This document shows positions 43,635 through 55,700 of a DNA stretch of 64,000 nt, piece after piece; the first letter of the stretch is position 1, and each line of letters opens with the position of its first letter. The stretch is taken from positions 27,776,001 through 27,840,000 of the forward strand of contig OZ316893.1 in NCBI GenBank assembly GCA_973895155.1, written 5' to 3'. The notes under the pieces were generated by a model that worked only from the letters and a program-made list of their open reading frames with translations, was not told the origin of the DNA and did not search any database. The translations under genes were made by a program, and so were the position numbers. This DNA is from Marsupella aquatica. Lineage: Eukaryota > Marchantiophyta.

Positions 43635-45741
43635 TTTGTGACTGGTGCACAAGGGAGCAGAATGGGGTGTCTATAGGGATGCGGTCATTTATATACTTCA
43701 AGCCATATTACGTTCGTAAGATGAAAGACAAAAATGTTTGTTGCTGCAAACAACATGTGGAGATGGACTTACTCAAAGAGGCAGTTAACAAATTCAGGCG
43801 GCACCAGCACAGTAAGGACTGTCCTTGTGAATGTGATACCTGTAGACCCTTGGGTGTTGTACCCATCTCTTCTTGTATGGCATCTTCAAAGTCCATAACC
43901 TCAGTTTGTGGCTGGATAGAGGAAGCTCTTTGTCATAGACTGCCTGAGACAGAGTGGCACCAAAAAGCCTGTATTATGGGTGAATGTGAAGAATGTGGAG
44001 TAGAGAAGTTGGATTGGTGCACTCAAGAGCTGGACCCTGCACATAATCAAATGATCGAATGGCAGACATTTGAATATCGTGACCTGGATGACACTACCAA
44101 ATAGAAGAGAGAAAAAAAGAAAGGGGCTGAAGAGAGTGCAACAAAGAAGTCTAGGCGATTGAGGATTATTTATAAGCAAACTCCCATGGTTGATTTTAAG
44201 AGAGCAGTAATGGATACCATGAAGACATTTATTGTGCATAACTTTCGAGCCCATTGGCAATCACAACAGTTTAGACAATGTCTGAAAATATTTCCAAGAG
44301 GGACAATTGTTTCTTCAATAGATTTCTCCGAAAATTACACTTTTTTGCCTCAGAATGAGATTCAGAGTCAACATTGGGACAATAAGCAAGTGACATTGTT
44401 AATCCATGTTACCTATAGACACAGGGAAGATGCCAATTCACTTGAAGCTGCAGTTGGTAGGCCTGTGAAAGCAGCACAGAATGCTGATAAAACTCGTGAT
44501 ATTATAGCAGATTACCATTTCTACATTAGTGATGATAATTGTCATGACACTCTTTTTGTGCAACACTGCATGGATGCGCACTGGGAGTGGATGGCTAATC
44601 AGGGAATTCATGTTGATCAACACTGGGTTTGGTCTGATGGGGCGGCATCTCAGTTCAAGGCCTGCAGACCATTTTACTACGTTAGTAGGTACTACTCCCG
44701 GTTTGGTGCACGGATGAAATGGTTCTTCCATGCCTCTGGCCATGGGAAGGGTGTTGCTGTAAGTATCTACACCCAATTCTATGCATGCCTTAGTTGGTTT
44801 CTAATGAGTGATGTATCTACTGGAATTGGATGACCAAACTTGCAGTCTAAGTAAGAAACTTTCTAATCTGTGTTTCTTGTATGCTTTAATAGGATGCTCT
44901 TGGCGGCCACATTAAGACCGGGCTTGCAACTGAGCAACTAAAAGGCATGAATGGTCATCGTCTAGAGGGTGCATCAGATGTGGTGAAGTTTTGCAAGGAC
45001 AAGTTTGCCCTTGGTCAATTGCAGGAGTATGGTGAAGTGCTGCTTGTTCGACGTATATTTTGGGAAATTCCTGTTGGCACTGTAAATAGAAGGAAGAAGT
45101 GGGATTGTGATCCAATCAAGGATTATAGATCTTTGCACTGCTTTGATGGATTTAGTAAGAGTCTGTCAACACTGTTGCAAGTTCGGGAGCTCTGTTGTTT
45201 TTGTGTAGCTTGTGTTGATGAAGATCCAATGAATTGTGAGAACAAGGAATGGGTAGGCAAGTATCGCCTGGAGATGATCAAAGGGGTATTGCAAGTAGAT
45301 GTCAGAGTTGATGTGGAGAACATGGGAGAGGGCGAAGGACGGCTTGACAACATCTCTCTACCAGAATGTGTCCAATTGGGAGATTTCTATGCATGCTGTG
45401 CAAGTCAACCAAATGAAGATAATGTAGATTTCTACATTTATCAGTGTGAAGAGGTGCTCCACACAGTCACAAAGAGTTTCACTGATGGGTACAAGGTACA
45501 ATTCAAGGCAGGGGACCTGGCCTTAAAGGGAAGGTGGTTCCAACTATATCCAGGATCAGAAAACAAGTTTGTCTTCAATTCTGCTTCTCCTTTCAGCTAC
45601 TGCCATCCAGGGGAAGTAATTCACATTCGATTTGGTTTGACACCATGTGAGGTGCCCAAGGGAGGCAAGGGACGAGGTGCTAGATTTTACACACTAGATT
45701 CAGACACTTTAGAAGCAATTTATGAATCGCTGCAAGTGTAG

Positions 45742-46602
45742 CTTCTGTAAAACTAATGGATCATGTTGTACATGAAGACATACAGAAGGTCATTGTAGTA
45801 GGGTAGGCTACTATTTAGCATTTCTGAGGCTCCTACACAGAGAGATTGTAAAAAAAATCTTAAATTTAATGTAAGGCTATCAGTTCTTTTCCACCTTTAT
45901 TTCATTTGAGGATCAATAGTATGTTGTTAACATGTGTTGGTGGCAACCTGTCGGACAAATGGAACCAGTAAGCTTGTCTAGTGCATTGGAATGTTCATTT
46001 TTTGTGGATTTGTCCAGGATGGGCCAAGGCTGTAGCAGCATGCAGAATAGCTTCTTTTATTAGAGCATTAGAGGACTAAATTAACCTGCGGCATTCACAC
46101 AGCTCAAATTTCCCCCGTACTAAGGGTAACTGTGGCTAATGATCTTGCTGATGATCAATATTCAGTTGGCACAAGTTGAGAGCAACTAAATGTGGCTTTG
46201 TAATCATTGGCGCTTCAGCTTTACATTGAGCTAGTTACCTTCTGATTTTTCAATATTACGTGACATCAAGCTAAGTTTCAGTCGTTGTCATACAAAATGA
46301 TAGAACATCACGGATTAAAATTTATGTACACAGCTCTTTGAATGAGAGGAACAAACTTCCAATCACCACTGGGGCTGACGATTGTTGTTGCATTATGCAA
46401 GACGTGAGCTCACATATTGACCAACAGACAAAGGAGAGACTGAATCGTGGAGTACACAAAGTGACAGAAGATAAGGTGCATAAAATGCTCATCCTGTTAC
46501 AATCAAAACTAGGCTTTGAAGGCCTCAATCCAAAACAAAGTATCATTGAAGACACAGTTCATTGAACCAACCATCCTCAAACCCCTTGCTTGTAGAGGCT
46601 GC
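45742..46602. other. Spacer between convergent genes
   Basis: This is the tail-to-tail region. One rightward 75-codon frame (46338-46565, TGADDCCCIMQDVSSHIDQQ) has protein-like composition, but I cannot connect it to either gene. Confidence 0.3.
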
Positions 46603-49600
46603 CTACTTTTTGATGCTAAAAGATCTGAACGAATCCACTCTATCTGACCCTAGGTCAACAACAACATTCTTTAGCCTGCTAAGGCCACCTAGCGCCACAG
46701 GTGACTCGTCTACTGGATCCTTGACTTTGCTTTCTTCAAAGTACAAAGCTCGAGACAGATCAGCTTCCCTGTCACCCTTGACATACCTGATTATCCAAGT
46801 CCCAGCCAAAACCTGATCCCTAATCTGGTCTCTCCTATCAATGTTTGAATCCCTGTACTCCTGGCCCGTGATCCCCATCAATTGCTGACCATTAGCTTCA
46901 TTCACTTGAAGCACAATGTCGCCAACCTGCACAGCAAAACAGTACATGTATGTTCCTTCCCCATCCCTTGTACAGGTGTGTTGAAGTCTGCTGCGAGATC
47001 GAGGACCCAATGGTGACTCGGGGTTCTGCATTCTCAACCTGCGTTTGTACTTCCCCAAAGTGCAGGGACGACCATCACTCAAAACTCCCCCACAGCCTTC
47101 ATACGTAAAGCCTCCGACACATAGACCCCATATCCTATCAATCCTGACTTCGTGAAGAGTATCATACAGGCTAAGCTTCTCCATCTGCAAAACTGAAGCA
47201 CCTCATTCTCAGAAGCAAGAATTCAAAAGTGTCCGCAAAAGTTCCAGTTACAAGAAACCAGTTACAAGAGCCCCATGGACGTCAAGTCCTTCCCTGAGTA
47301 CTTGCAATCATTCCCCCGGCCAGTACTTAAAGCCCTTTCCACAAGGATTTGGAGTCATTCCACAAGGACCCAGAGTCGTTCCAGGACTTTGAGTCCTTCA
47401 AAATCCTTCGATAAGGACTCAAACTCCTTTGGAGTCCTCCCACGAGGACGCGGGGTCCTTGCCCAAGGAGCCGGAGTCCTTTCTAGTCCTTTCTCAAGGA
47501 CGTTTAAGTCCTTTGAAGTCCTTGCCCAAGGATTCTAAGTCCTTTCCCAAGGACTCAGAGTCCTTCCACGAGGACTCGGAGTCTTTTCCCAGGACTCTGA
47601 TCCTTCCACGAGGACTCTGACTCCTTGCCCGAGGACTCTGAGTCCTGCCCGAAGATGACTCGTAGTCCTTTACCCAGGACTTGCAGCCCTTGCCCAAGGA
47701 CTCACAGTCCTTTCCCAAGTCCTTTTCCAAGGACTCGGGGTCCTTGCCCAAGGACTAGGAGTCCTTTCCCAAGGACTCTCAGTCCTTTCCCAAGGACTCT
47801 CAGTCCTTTCCCAAGTCCTTTCACAAGGACTCGGGGTCCTTCCCAAGGACTCGCAGTCCTTTCCCAAGGACTCGGGTCCTTTCCCAAGGACTCGCAGTCC
47901 TTTTCCAAGGACTAGGAGTCCAGTCCTTGCCCGAGGACCTCCGACTCCTTGCCGCCCGAGGACTCCAAGTCCTTCAAAGTCCTTCCACAAGAACTTGGGG
48001 TCCTTCAGAGTCCTTTGACAAGGACTCTATCATTGACTCTACCAAGACCCTAAGGACTGAAGCTCTTGCCCACAAACTTCAAGTCCTCACGCTAGGACTT
48101 GAACTCCTCAGGCCCTACTGTCCAAGCTAATTTCAAACAAAATAGTCACGATTCTAGTCAAAGACATAAAGGGGAACGGTTTGAGATAGAAAACCAAAGT
48201 TACCTGCTTGATTGTTTAGACTCCGTTCACAGCTTTGGCTCTTGTTTTCCGCCCTGATTTTATCTACTGCACATGAAACGATATTCTTTGTTATTCAGTT
48301 CATAGTACCCAGAAAACCCTCAGATTCCATTTGCTATGGGTCTCTTACAAGAAGCTGCAATCGTTTCCTGGAGTTCAAGCACTTGGGAGGAAGAACAAGG
48401 GATTCAGTTGTACTGCTGTCCGACCGTGGAGGTGTTTCTCCTGCTTCAGTTTGAACAAGGCTCAACAGTCGCCTGAATGAAACACGAGACACAGACTCAG
48501 GAGTAAAGGGCAAGGTGCCAAGCTCAAGAGGTGTCAATAGGGTACTGGTCACCTTGCTAGCTAATTCACTCTCCTGCTTCTGTTTCTTCCTCACATGCAG
48601 TTCATTGGTCAATGTGGGATCCAACGCTGGCATTTCAGGAGAGTCATCCTCATGAGTACCCTGTTCATGCACAGAAATAGTGTGGTTCACATTGCACAAC
48701 CGCACAGCTTGGACTTGGGCTTCTTCCTGCACACACAAATGAAGACATAATTTACTACATGGCCCAAAACCGGAACCTTAGAAACCAAATACCAATTGAA
48801 ACATGACAGTGTGCCTCTACATACCAGAGCTTGCGTGGACTGCATTTGTTGCACAAGGTGACGACGTCTGCCCAAGCAGGCACTGTTTACCCCATATGTT
48901 CCCTTCATCTCTTGAATATAGCCACCTTCACCCGATGGCAACTTGTCCTGCCCTATGTTTGGAAGACCCTAACTTCGAACCCAATCTTCCAAAAAGGGTT
49001 TCCCACATGCAAAGCAACAGGGTGCTCTTGTTTTATCCCCCAACAATGTAAATAAACAATGTGGATGATACACGTGGCCACAACTTGCTGGAACCCAGTT
49101 GAAACAATGGTACCCGTGGCAACAAATTGGACAATTACTCACAAGCACTTCCGTTCCCACTATTGTAGTTGATGTGGGAACAAAGTGAGGTTGCAACACT
49201 GGACATGGATTGGACAAAAGAGACTCCAAAATAACCAGTTCAGACTTTTGAGCTGCTGCAGACAACTCAAGGAGCTTCAGGTCTGCTTCCAACTGTGACT
49301 CCACAACTTTTAGACGAGCTACCTTCTCTGGTACCCGTTCAAAGCGCTTGTTGTTGGTATCTATGAGCTTGTCAAATGTTGCCATCCCCTTCAGAATAGA
49401 TGATTCATTGTTCTTCAAAGCCTCCATGTCCTTGTTACCATCCTCCAACTTCTCCCGTAAGGTAACAATGTAGCTATCCTGCCCCCCAGAAGAGAAAACA
49501 ACACATGGCAACATTATTTTGCAGTTCATCATGCATCAATGCCTCGTCCTGCCAAACCGAATCCAACCACCCAACAAAACATACATAGCCTACAGGTATT

Positions 49601-50829
49601 TTGAGCAACACAAGGACAGGCCTATGGTCTGACAAGCAGTATACCTCCTCGTCTTGCTCTCCCTTCAGCTCCTCGAGCTCCATTTCTGTTGACAAGTCAT
49701 CATGTAGGGTGTCCCTTGCCTGCATTTTGCTTCTCACCTCACCCAACTCTTCCTCTAGTTTGTTACGTTGCTCTTGAATGACAGAGATGACTGCTGGATG
49801 GTCCCGTTTTGACCCCTCCAAGCTTTCCACAGTCTTCTGAACCGCACTGATGCGCTGACGAGTCTCTTTTAGACTACATTCAATCGTGACGATTTGCCCA
49901 TCCAGAATGGACAGCAAAAGACTTCTTGGCAATGCAGGGAGAACAAGAGTCTCGGGCTTGGTAGGGAGAAGCTTTATCTGGGGGACACAAAGGGCCGCAG
50001 CTGCCAATGGTTTGGGATGTGGGCTCCCCTTGCTGCAAGAATCCACTATCCTTGGGTGAGCTTTGTCCCTCGCCGTTTGATTCTCGGTAGAAATCCGTGG
50101 GACGGGCTGTGGGAGATGCGTTGAAGGGTCATCCACAAGCCACTTCAAATTTTCTTCATCAAATTCTGCAGGCACTGGTGGTGAATATAGACGTAGCCTC
50201 CTTATGCAAGGAGGCCCGTCTGGCTTACCCTTACCATCTCGCTCCCATTGGGAAATTTTCCCCTTCAGCTTGGACACTGCATACACACACCAGTCCACCT
50301 TTCGCCTTTGGATCCTCTCTGCATAGGCCCCTTTGATGAAAGTGAATGTCAGAAAGCCATTCACTGGTGAGTCGTAACCATCCGCAACTTGGGATAGCTG
50401 CAAAACCTCCTCAATTGGAAGGCCGACACAAAGACTCAGCTTATACCCGTTACTGTCTTTCTCTCCAAACACCTCGGCCAATTGTTCCTTGGAAATGTCT
50501 TTGATCTTATGAGGATTAATACCTTCATTTGGAAGACCAAATGTGGTGTGGAAATACTCTGCGTCCTTAACGTAATCTTCAGGATCCCATGACTCTACAG
50601 GCACCTCCACCTTAGCCTTTCCTTTTAACACTTTGGTACTCTCAGATAGGGGAGCAGGAGAGTCAGTCGTAGCATGGTCCGTAGCTAGGGAAGCAGAAAC
50701 TTTGGGTTTGCTAGTAGTTCGTGCTCTGCCGCTACGAGGGATAACAGGGTGTGGGACAACTATCTCCTTTTCTCCTAACTGAATGGTAGAAGTTGGAGGA
50801 GCTTCTGGCTTATTAGTTGACGCATCCAT
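46603..50829 (-). pseudogene. Coiled-coil/RING-finger partner protein of the TACT element
   Basis: The leftward gene starts at an ATG at 50829. Exon 1 (to 49645) has a Ser/Pro-rich leader, a folded-looking region (WDPEDYVKDAEYFHTTFGLP, VDWCVYAVSKLKGKISQW) and a coiled coil. A clean 166-bp intron (49479-49644) joins DEE to DSYIVTLREKL. A RING-like finger follows: CPIC at about 49130, then CGHVYHPHC and CFACGKPF. A TAG at 48969 interrupts VRS-GLPNIGQDK and could be a decayed TGG. Another intron near 48724-48826 leads to 48349. A 1,164-bp intron (47185-48348, in phase) carries the second AAGGACT array. The last exon (47184-46603) has WGLCVGGFTYEGCGG and VGDIVLQVNEANGQQLMGI. RING proteins act as ubiquitin or SUMO ligases, but activity here is not shown. 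Confidence 0.6.
47275..48130. repeat. AGTCCTT..AAGGACT array, second copy (intron of RING gene)
   Basis: This is the same 7-mer inverted pairs as at 42517-43205, here as GTCCTTTCCCAAGGACTCNNA with 17-22 bp spacing and higher GC in the spacers. It lies wholly inside the intron 47185-48348. The apparent Pro/Arg-rich frames on both strands are artefacts of the repeat. Confidence 0.9.
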
Positions 50830-50862
50830 GACTGCATTCGAACAAAGTGTAGAAGGTATCAC

Positions 50863-52078
50863 CGAGGAAAGCTAGTGTTCAATGGTGACAACTTCAACTA
50901 CCATCGGGCGCACACCTACAATAATTACCTCAGGGCTGTTGCGGATTGAAAATGGATGTTCAATCACCAATGACTTGCAGGTAAAGTTTCCTCCACTGGC
51001 TCAATTCAGGCCAACGGCGTGCGCCCTGCATCCAATTTATACAAATGACGAGTCACTTTAAAAGGTTTGATTACTGAGAAGGCTTGTACTCAATCTGTGA
51101 TTCATTGGTATAGTTGTTTGAAAACTACAAACAGGGCGCTATGACCTATCGGAAGTCAGCTAAGGGAACCAAAACAAAGCTAGCCATTGTTTCAAGAGTT
51201 TCATGATTGCGCAAACCAAACCTAAGGCGACCAGTGGAAGCTTAAGACACAATCTGAAGAATAGATTTCTGATATAGCTGTTCAATCAAACTTAATCCAG
51301 AATTTGCAAATGATGTTTAACATACCAAGCTATTGTACAGTTTGACTGTCGAAAAAGCTCCCCTCAATTTGAACTTCCTTCACTACCTTGCTTGTGTTGC
51401 CAACAAAGCTCCTTTCGAACCTCCTCCACTGACTGCCGATGTCTAGCTTCAAGCTATTTCACAATGAAAGCTCCCCTGTATTCTCAATGGTTTGAACGAG
51501 AGTCCTCTAAATCAATTGCGATCAATGTGACTCAATGCGTCCATGGAAGGTAGACCTCAGATTATCTTGCTAACCATCGTCGCTCTCCCTTCCTCACCCG
51601 ATGTTGAAACGTTCACTACTTTCTGATTTCGGCAACTATGGTTTTCAAGCTCGGTTTTCACCATCAAAAAGTTCGAGAAATTGTGGAATGCTGATAAAAC
51701 TTGCCGCATCCGCAAGTCCTTACCACTATTGTCATTGTCGCGGCTAGGATGGAAGGACTCGGAGTCCTTGTTTTCAAATAGTCCTTGACGACGCGGGACA
51801 ATAGGACTTAATTATCGTCCACTTTCCAAAGTCAATTCATGCACGCTACTTCCCCGAGGACATTTATTAAACACTTGTCGCATGTAAGTACTTTATGACT
51901 TAAATTAGAGTTCTAGGCTACTAAATCTTAAAATGGTTATAATGGAATCATTTCTCAATCATTTAATTCTAGCCTTTGATCTGTGAATTTTCAATCTTGG
52001 CCATTGAGGGATATGTTGCACATTTAATGCAACATGGAAAGGACTTGAGTCCTTGTCTAGGAGAAAAAAGGACAAAAA
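50863..52078. other. Right subterminal region of TACT element
   Basis: No gene is seen. It contains scattered AAGGACTCGGAGTCCTT-type motifs near 51755 and 52040, and ends in the TIR. Confidence 0.5.
51036..51043 (-). promoter_or_regulatory. TATA box of the leftward RING gene
   Basis: On the minus strand TATAAATTGGATGCAGGG lies about 207 bp upstream of the ATG at 50829. It resembles the rightward promoter at 40861. Confidence 0.5.
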
Positions 52079-52105
52079 TGGTAGTCCTCAATCATGCAAT
52101 CCACC
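52079..52105 (-). repeat. Right TIR of the TACT element
   Basis: This is a perfect 27-bp inverse match to 39888-39914, followed by TACT. Confidence 0.9.
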
Positions 52106-52237
52106 TACTATATTTACTAGCATGGCTTTGTTAGTTAGTGGAACTTATGGTCATTGTTACCACTAAATAGCCTTACCAAAGGCGACTTCTCGTACTTATA
52201 TAGGGCATATCCTATACATGGGTCCTTGATATGGAGG

Positions 52238-52670
52238 CTTGGGGGTCTTACTGCCATGGGAAAGGCACAACACATGGGACAAAGCATATGGTTATTTCAG
52301 TAAACCTAAGGGAAAGCCCAGAGAGGCATGACTTTGTGGTAGCTCACTTGAGTAGAGACTGATAGGTCTTGGGTTCAACTATTGTGGCTGACTCTTCCGT
52401 TTATGTGAGGTTTCACAAATTTCCCCTTTAAGAATAAAATAAAAATAAGGGAAAATGTTGTGATTTTTTGTCAACAAACAATTATTAGGGTCTTTTAATC
52501 CAATTTTGGGACTTATAAGATAAGATAGGGCTTTGCGAGGGGCTTTGTAGACCAAATTTTGGAAAATGTTCAAGAATATTCCAGACTAATAGGGGGAAAT
52601 TTAATTTTGTTCTATACGTTTAAGGTCTACAAGCCTTCAAAAAGTATCATGCAATGGGGGAGCCTCCATG
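52238..52670. mobile_element. Diverged MITE-family relic with internal insertion
   Basis: CTTGGGGGTCTTACTGCC at 52238 and GGGACAAAGCATATGG resemble the left end of the 277-bp MITE. TAGGGTCTTTTAATCCAATTTTGG near 52489 to GGGAGCCTCCATG near 52668 resemble its middle and right end. About 160 bp of extra sequence lies between them. Confidence 0.45.
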
Positions 52671-52675
52671 TACTA

Positions 52676-52777
52676 ATATTTCCTAAGTATAGGGATGGTA
52701 TATCCAGCCTACCATCTAAACTAATTTTGTATAGGGCCAAATATATCCAGCCTACCATCCCTATACTTAGGAAATAT
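52676..52777. repeat. 25-bp perfect inverted repeat (hairpin)
   Basis: ATATTTCCTAAGTATAGGGA plus GGTA-side bases (52676-52700) are the exact reverse complement of 52753-52777. The 52-bp loop contains two copies of ATATCCAGCCTACCAT-like sequence, one of which overlaps the arms. Confidence 0.85.
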
Positions 52778-55700
52778 AGGGCTAAATAGTTCGTAGATAC
52801 TTTACCTACTTATTTTTAAGCAAGTGTACAGTCACTGAAAATTGCTTCTAGAGAATACATTTGGTGGACTAATGTACATAATTGTAGGATAATTATGTTA
52901 CAATAAAAAATGAAAAAAATAGTCAGACAGGTCATGAGAAAGGGTTGCAGGGACAAGGGGGCCCATTAAGTATATTTGAAAAGTGAGGGGCTCGTCAGGA
53001 ATCTCTTTACCTAGAGGGGCCATCAAGTATTTTGCCAAAGTTTTCCACAGACCATATTTTGTGAACTTGTATAATTTTGCATCAATAACATTCAACATTG
53101 ATTGGTAACTTCACAGGTAAGTTCATTCATTATGAGTTATTGTCACTAATATACTATATGAACGGTCATCAATAAATTGCTATAAAATTAAATCATAGTA
53201 TCATTCGAAATGTCTTCAAATATAAGGTTGGTTTTGTTTTAGATTTCTAATGAAAAATGCAAACACACATATATATAGTTTTCTTAAATTTCATAACATG
53301 AAAACACTTACAAAATCAGTTTTTTAATAAACTTCCCGAAATCAGCGAAGGCTGACGGTTGCAAAAAATCAATTTTGGTCATTCAAACACATGAGTTTGA
53401 TTCATTTTCTGATTGGGTTGTTGAAAGGACCCCGGAAAGGATGCGACTGTTCACTCAGCCATATTGAAGGCAACTTGCCATGGTTGTTAACATTGAACAT
53501 AAGTCACAGTTCTGATGGTTCATTTTGTAAGTAAACATCTAGATGAGGTGGCCAGATTTGAAACACATATATCATGAATTAATAATAAGTGAGTCTCTTT
53601 AATGACCAATTTTGTGAGGTCCAAAATAAGATGTTTCAATTGAAACAATTGTTGTTTATGGATGATATACTGGTCCGGGTAAAATCACTAGTTGCACAGC
53701 TAAGTAAAGAAATTTTAGATTGTTGTTTCAACTTCTTGAGTAAATGAAGCAACATCAGTTTGTTAATCCCTACAATGTCTTCCATGAATTTGTTGATGAT
53801 AGGTGACAAGTGCACCATGTTCACAGGCCTAAACCTATTGACAATGAGGATGGCATGATATGATCAATTTGCTATCTAATGTGAAGCCTCTATTTTCTAC
53901 AAAGTAACCTCAACCTGGGATAGAGCCTTTACAAAATTGTGAGTGAATTAAGAATAGTTCTAACAGTGCTCTTATTTCATTTGTGAGATTGAGCAGTGGA
54001 ACTATATGTAGAATGATTTAACATGCAGCACTAGGTATTGACGAGTTGATTAGTCATAGTGTTAAGTACAAAATCACAGTTGCTAATGAGGTGCCTTAGG
54101 GATGCCATTTCTAATAGATGTCTTTTGTTTTCTTTTCAATTCTACTTGATGTCCACATTTTCCTCTTGCTGCTGTAACACCATGATTATGAGTGTTATTA
54201 GAGTATATTGTGTTCAGGATTGTGTTGTATGGATTTATGGTTTTCATATGTACAGTGCTATATGAGCCAATAGGGTTCAATTTACATTTGGGAGGATAGT
54301 TATCCCTTGTGACTCAAAGGCCTCATCTTTTGATGTTGAGCCTTTGAGCACGAGCTCTGGTGACTATGGTGTGGCCGACCAGGTTATGTGTAACTATGCA
54401 ATGTGGATTCCTTGAAGCGCAAGGTGCATTCTCGGGTGCATTGGCTTGACATTTGTGTGTGATTGGATTGGACATGGTCGGTTGTGTATTGTTGGCGTCA
54501 ATTGCGGTTCGAATCTTCAACATTATTGTGGGTATTGGACATGTGTGGACATGAGTTCCATTTGTAGTTCATTCTCTTATTTGTGTTTGTGAGTATGTTT
54601 GGATGATTGTTTGTGACTCGCGATGTATGTTGTGTAACGATCTATATGCGCACGACACAGCCCCCATCATACCTCGTGTTTTCCCTCATCCTATTTTTCT
54701 CCCCAATAAATGGTCCTTTTCTACATTGTTGTCCCTAAGTTTTTGAATGATAGCATCCTTGTCTTTCATGACTATATATTCCCTCTAATTTGCCCAAATG
54801 AATGTTATTGTTGAAAGTGGTAGCACCATTGCAAGGGGCAATGAAATTAAAGAAGACATGGTTTTAAATCAAAATTTTATACTCCCAACATTTTGAAATT
54901 AGATTGATAGAAACAACAAACTAGCTACTTAGACACCCTTATCTCACTTTTTAATCTATAAATTAGTTACTCACCATATATGAAGTAGTCTGCAATGAGA
55001 GCCTTTGTTTTGCAGCCACTGTCTACTAAAATAATACCCTATCCTGCCAGAAATTCCTGAGAGCAGCAAGGGCTGTCCATTCCAAAAATTCACTTTTGGT
55101 CAATCAAATGACTTATAATATTCTTAAATTTGTGATTAATTAGATGAAAAGCCTTTCTCAAGAGACACGGCTGTTCATTAACTTTATAAATAAAGAACAT
55201 ATTAATTATTTAATTCAATTATTATGTCTATTTCATTTCAATCTATAAATCAACTATTTACCATAAAATAGTCTCCAATGAGGTGTTAGGGTTTTGACTC
55301 AATCTTGGCTAGGTTAACTAGAGTAAGTTAACCAAAGTTAACATTAGTTGACTAGACTCTTGATGAAGGGATAACCCTCTTTGTATCCCATGGAGAGAGA
55401 ACACTTAGTAGAGAACTTTGTGTGTGTGTGAGAGAGACAGAGAGAGAGAGAGCTTGGACCATGGAGTTATGGTGATATGGACTTTTCATGTTCATAGTGA
55501 AGCTCTTGGTGCAGCCGTGGATGTAGCCCTGACGTATCTTTGTGTCGGTGTACTTGAGTGCTGAATGAATGATAATTATCAGATGTCATGTTGTCCATTT
55601 TGATCCTACATGAGAACCTTTTTTCACAGCCACTACTAAATTGGTCTTTCATGCATGTTCAAACTCAAAAAACCACTACTAAAATGGTCTTTCATCCATG

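Larger units (their letters stand above)
41092..45741 (+). pseudogene. DDE-like transposase of the TACT element
   Basis: An ATG at 41092 opens a basic coiled-coil leader with a 27-bp duplication (two ATATTGGCTGCTGGGCAAT copies). After a frame change near 41400 the frame continues to about 42341, ending at a CAG/GTGAG donor. A long intron or introns (42342-43336) hold the AAGGACT array. The next exon (43337-44758) encodes FCDWCTREQNG, VCCCKQH, then SIDFSENY, IQSQHWDNKQVTLLIHV and VWSDGAASQFK, and ends HASGHGKGVA. A clean 134-bp intron (44759-44892) leads to DALGGHIKTGLATEQL and a C-terminal zinc-like region. The three Asp (IDFSENY, WSDGAAS, ADALGG) suggest an RNase H-like core. Defects are a TAG at 44102 and a MITE inserted at 43348. 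Confidence 0.65.
39884..52109. mobile_element. 12.2-kb DNA transposon with 27-bp perfect TIR and TACT duplication
   Basis: GGTGGATTGCATGATTGAGG begins a 27-bp repeat at 39888-39914, matched perfectly in inverse at 52079-52105. TACT lies immediately outside both ends (39884-39887, 52106-52109). The interior is symmetric: a rightward transposase from 41092, a leftward coiled-coil/RING gene from 50829, a TATAAATTG promoter about 1 kb from each end, and two intronic arrays of AGTCCTT..AAGGACT. More copies of that motif lie near both termini (39940, 40130, 51750, 52040). I do not recognise the superfamily. Confidence 0.9.

Noticed and set aside
46338-46565. Separate rightward gene between the convergent genes
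   Set aside because: It has protein-like composition, but no promoter, splice partner or homologue is evident. It is kept only as a note in the spacer entry.
47275-48130. Proline/arginine-rich proteins on both strands
   Set aside because: The open frames arise from reading the AAGGACT repeat in all frames. The region lies in an intron with good splice sites.
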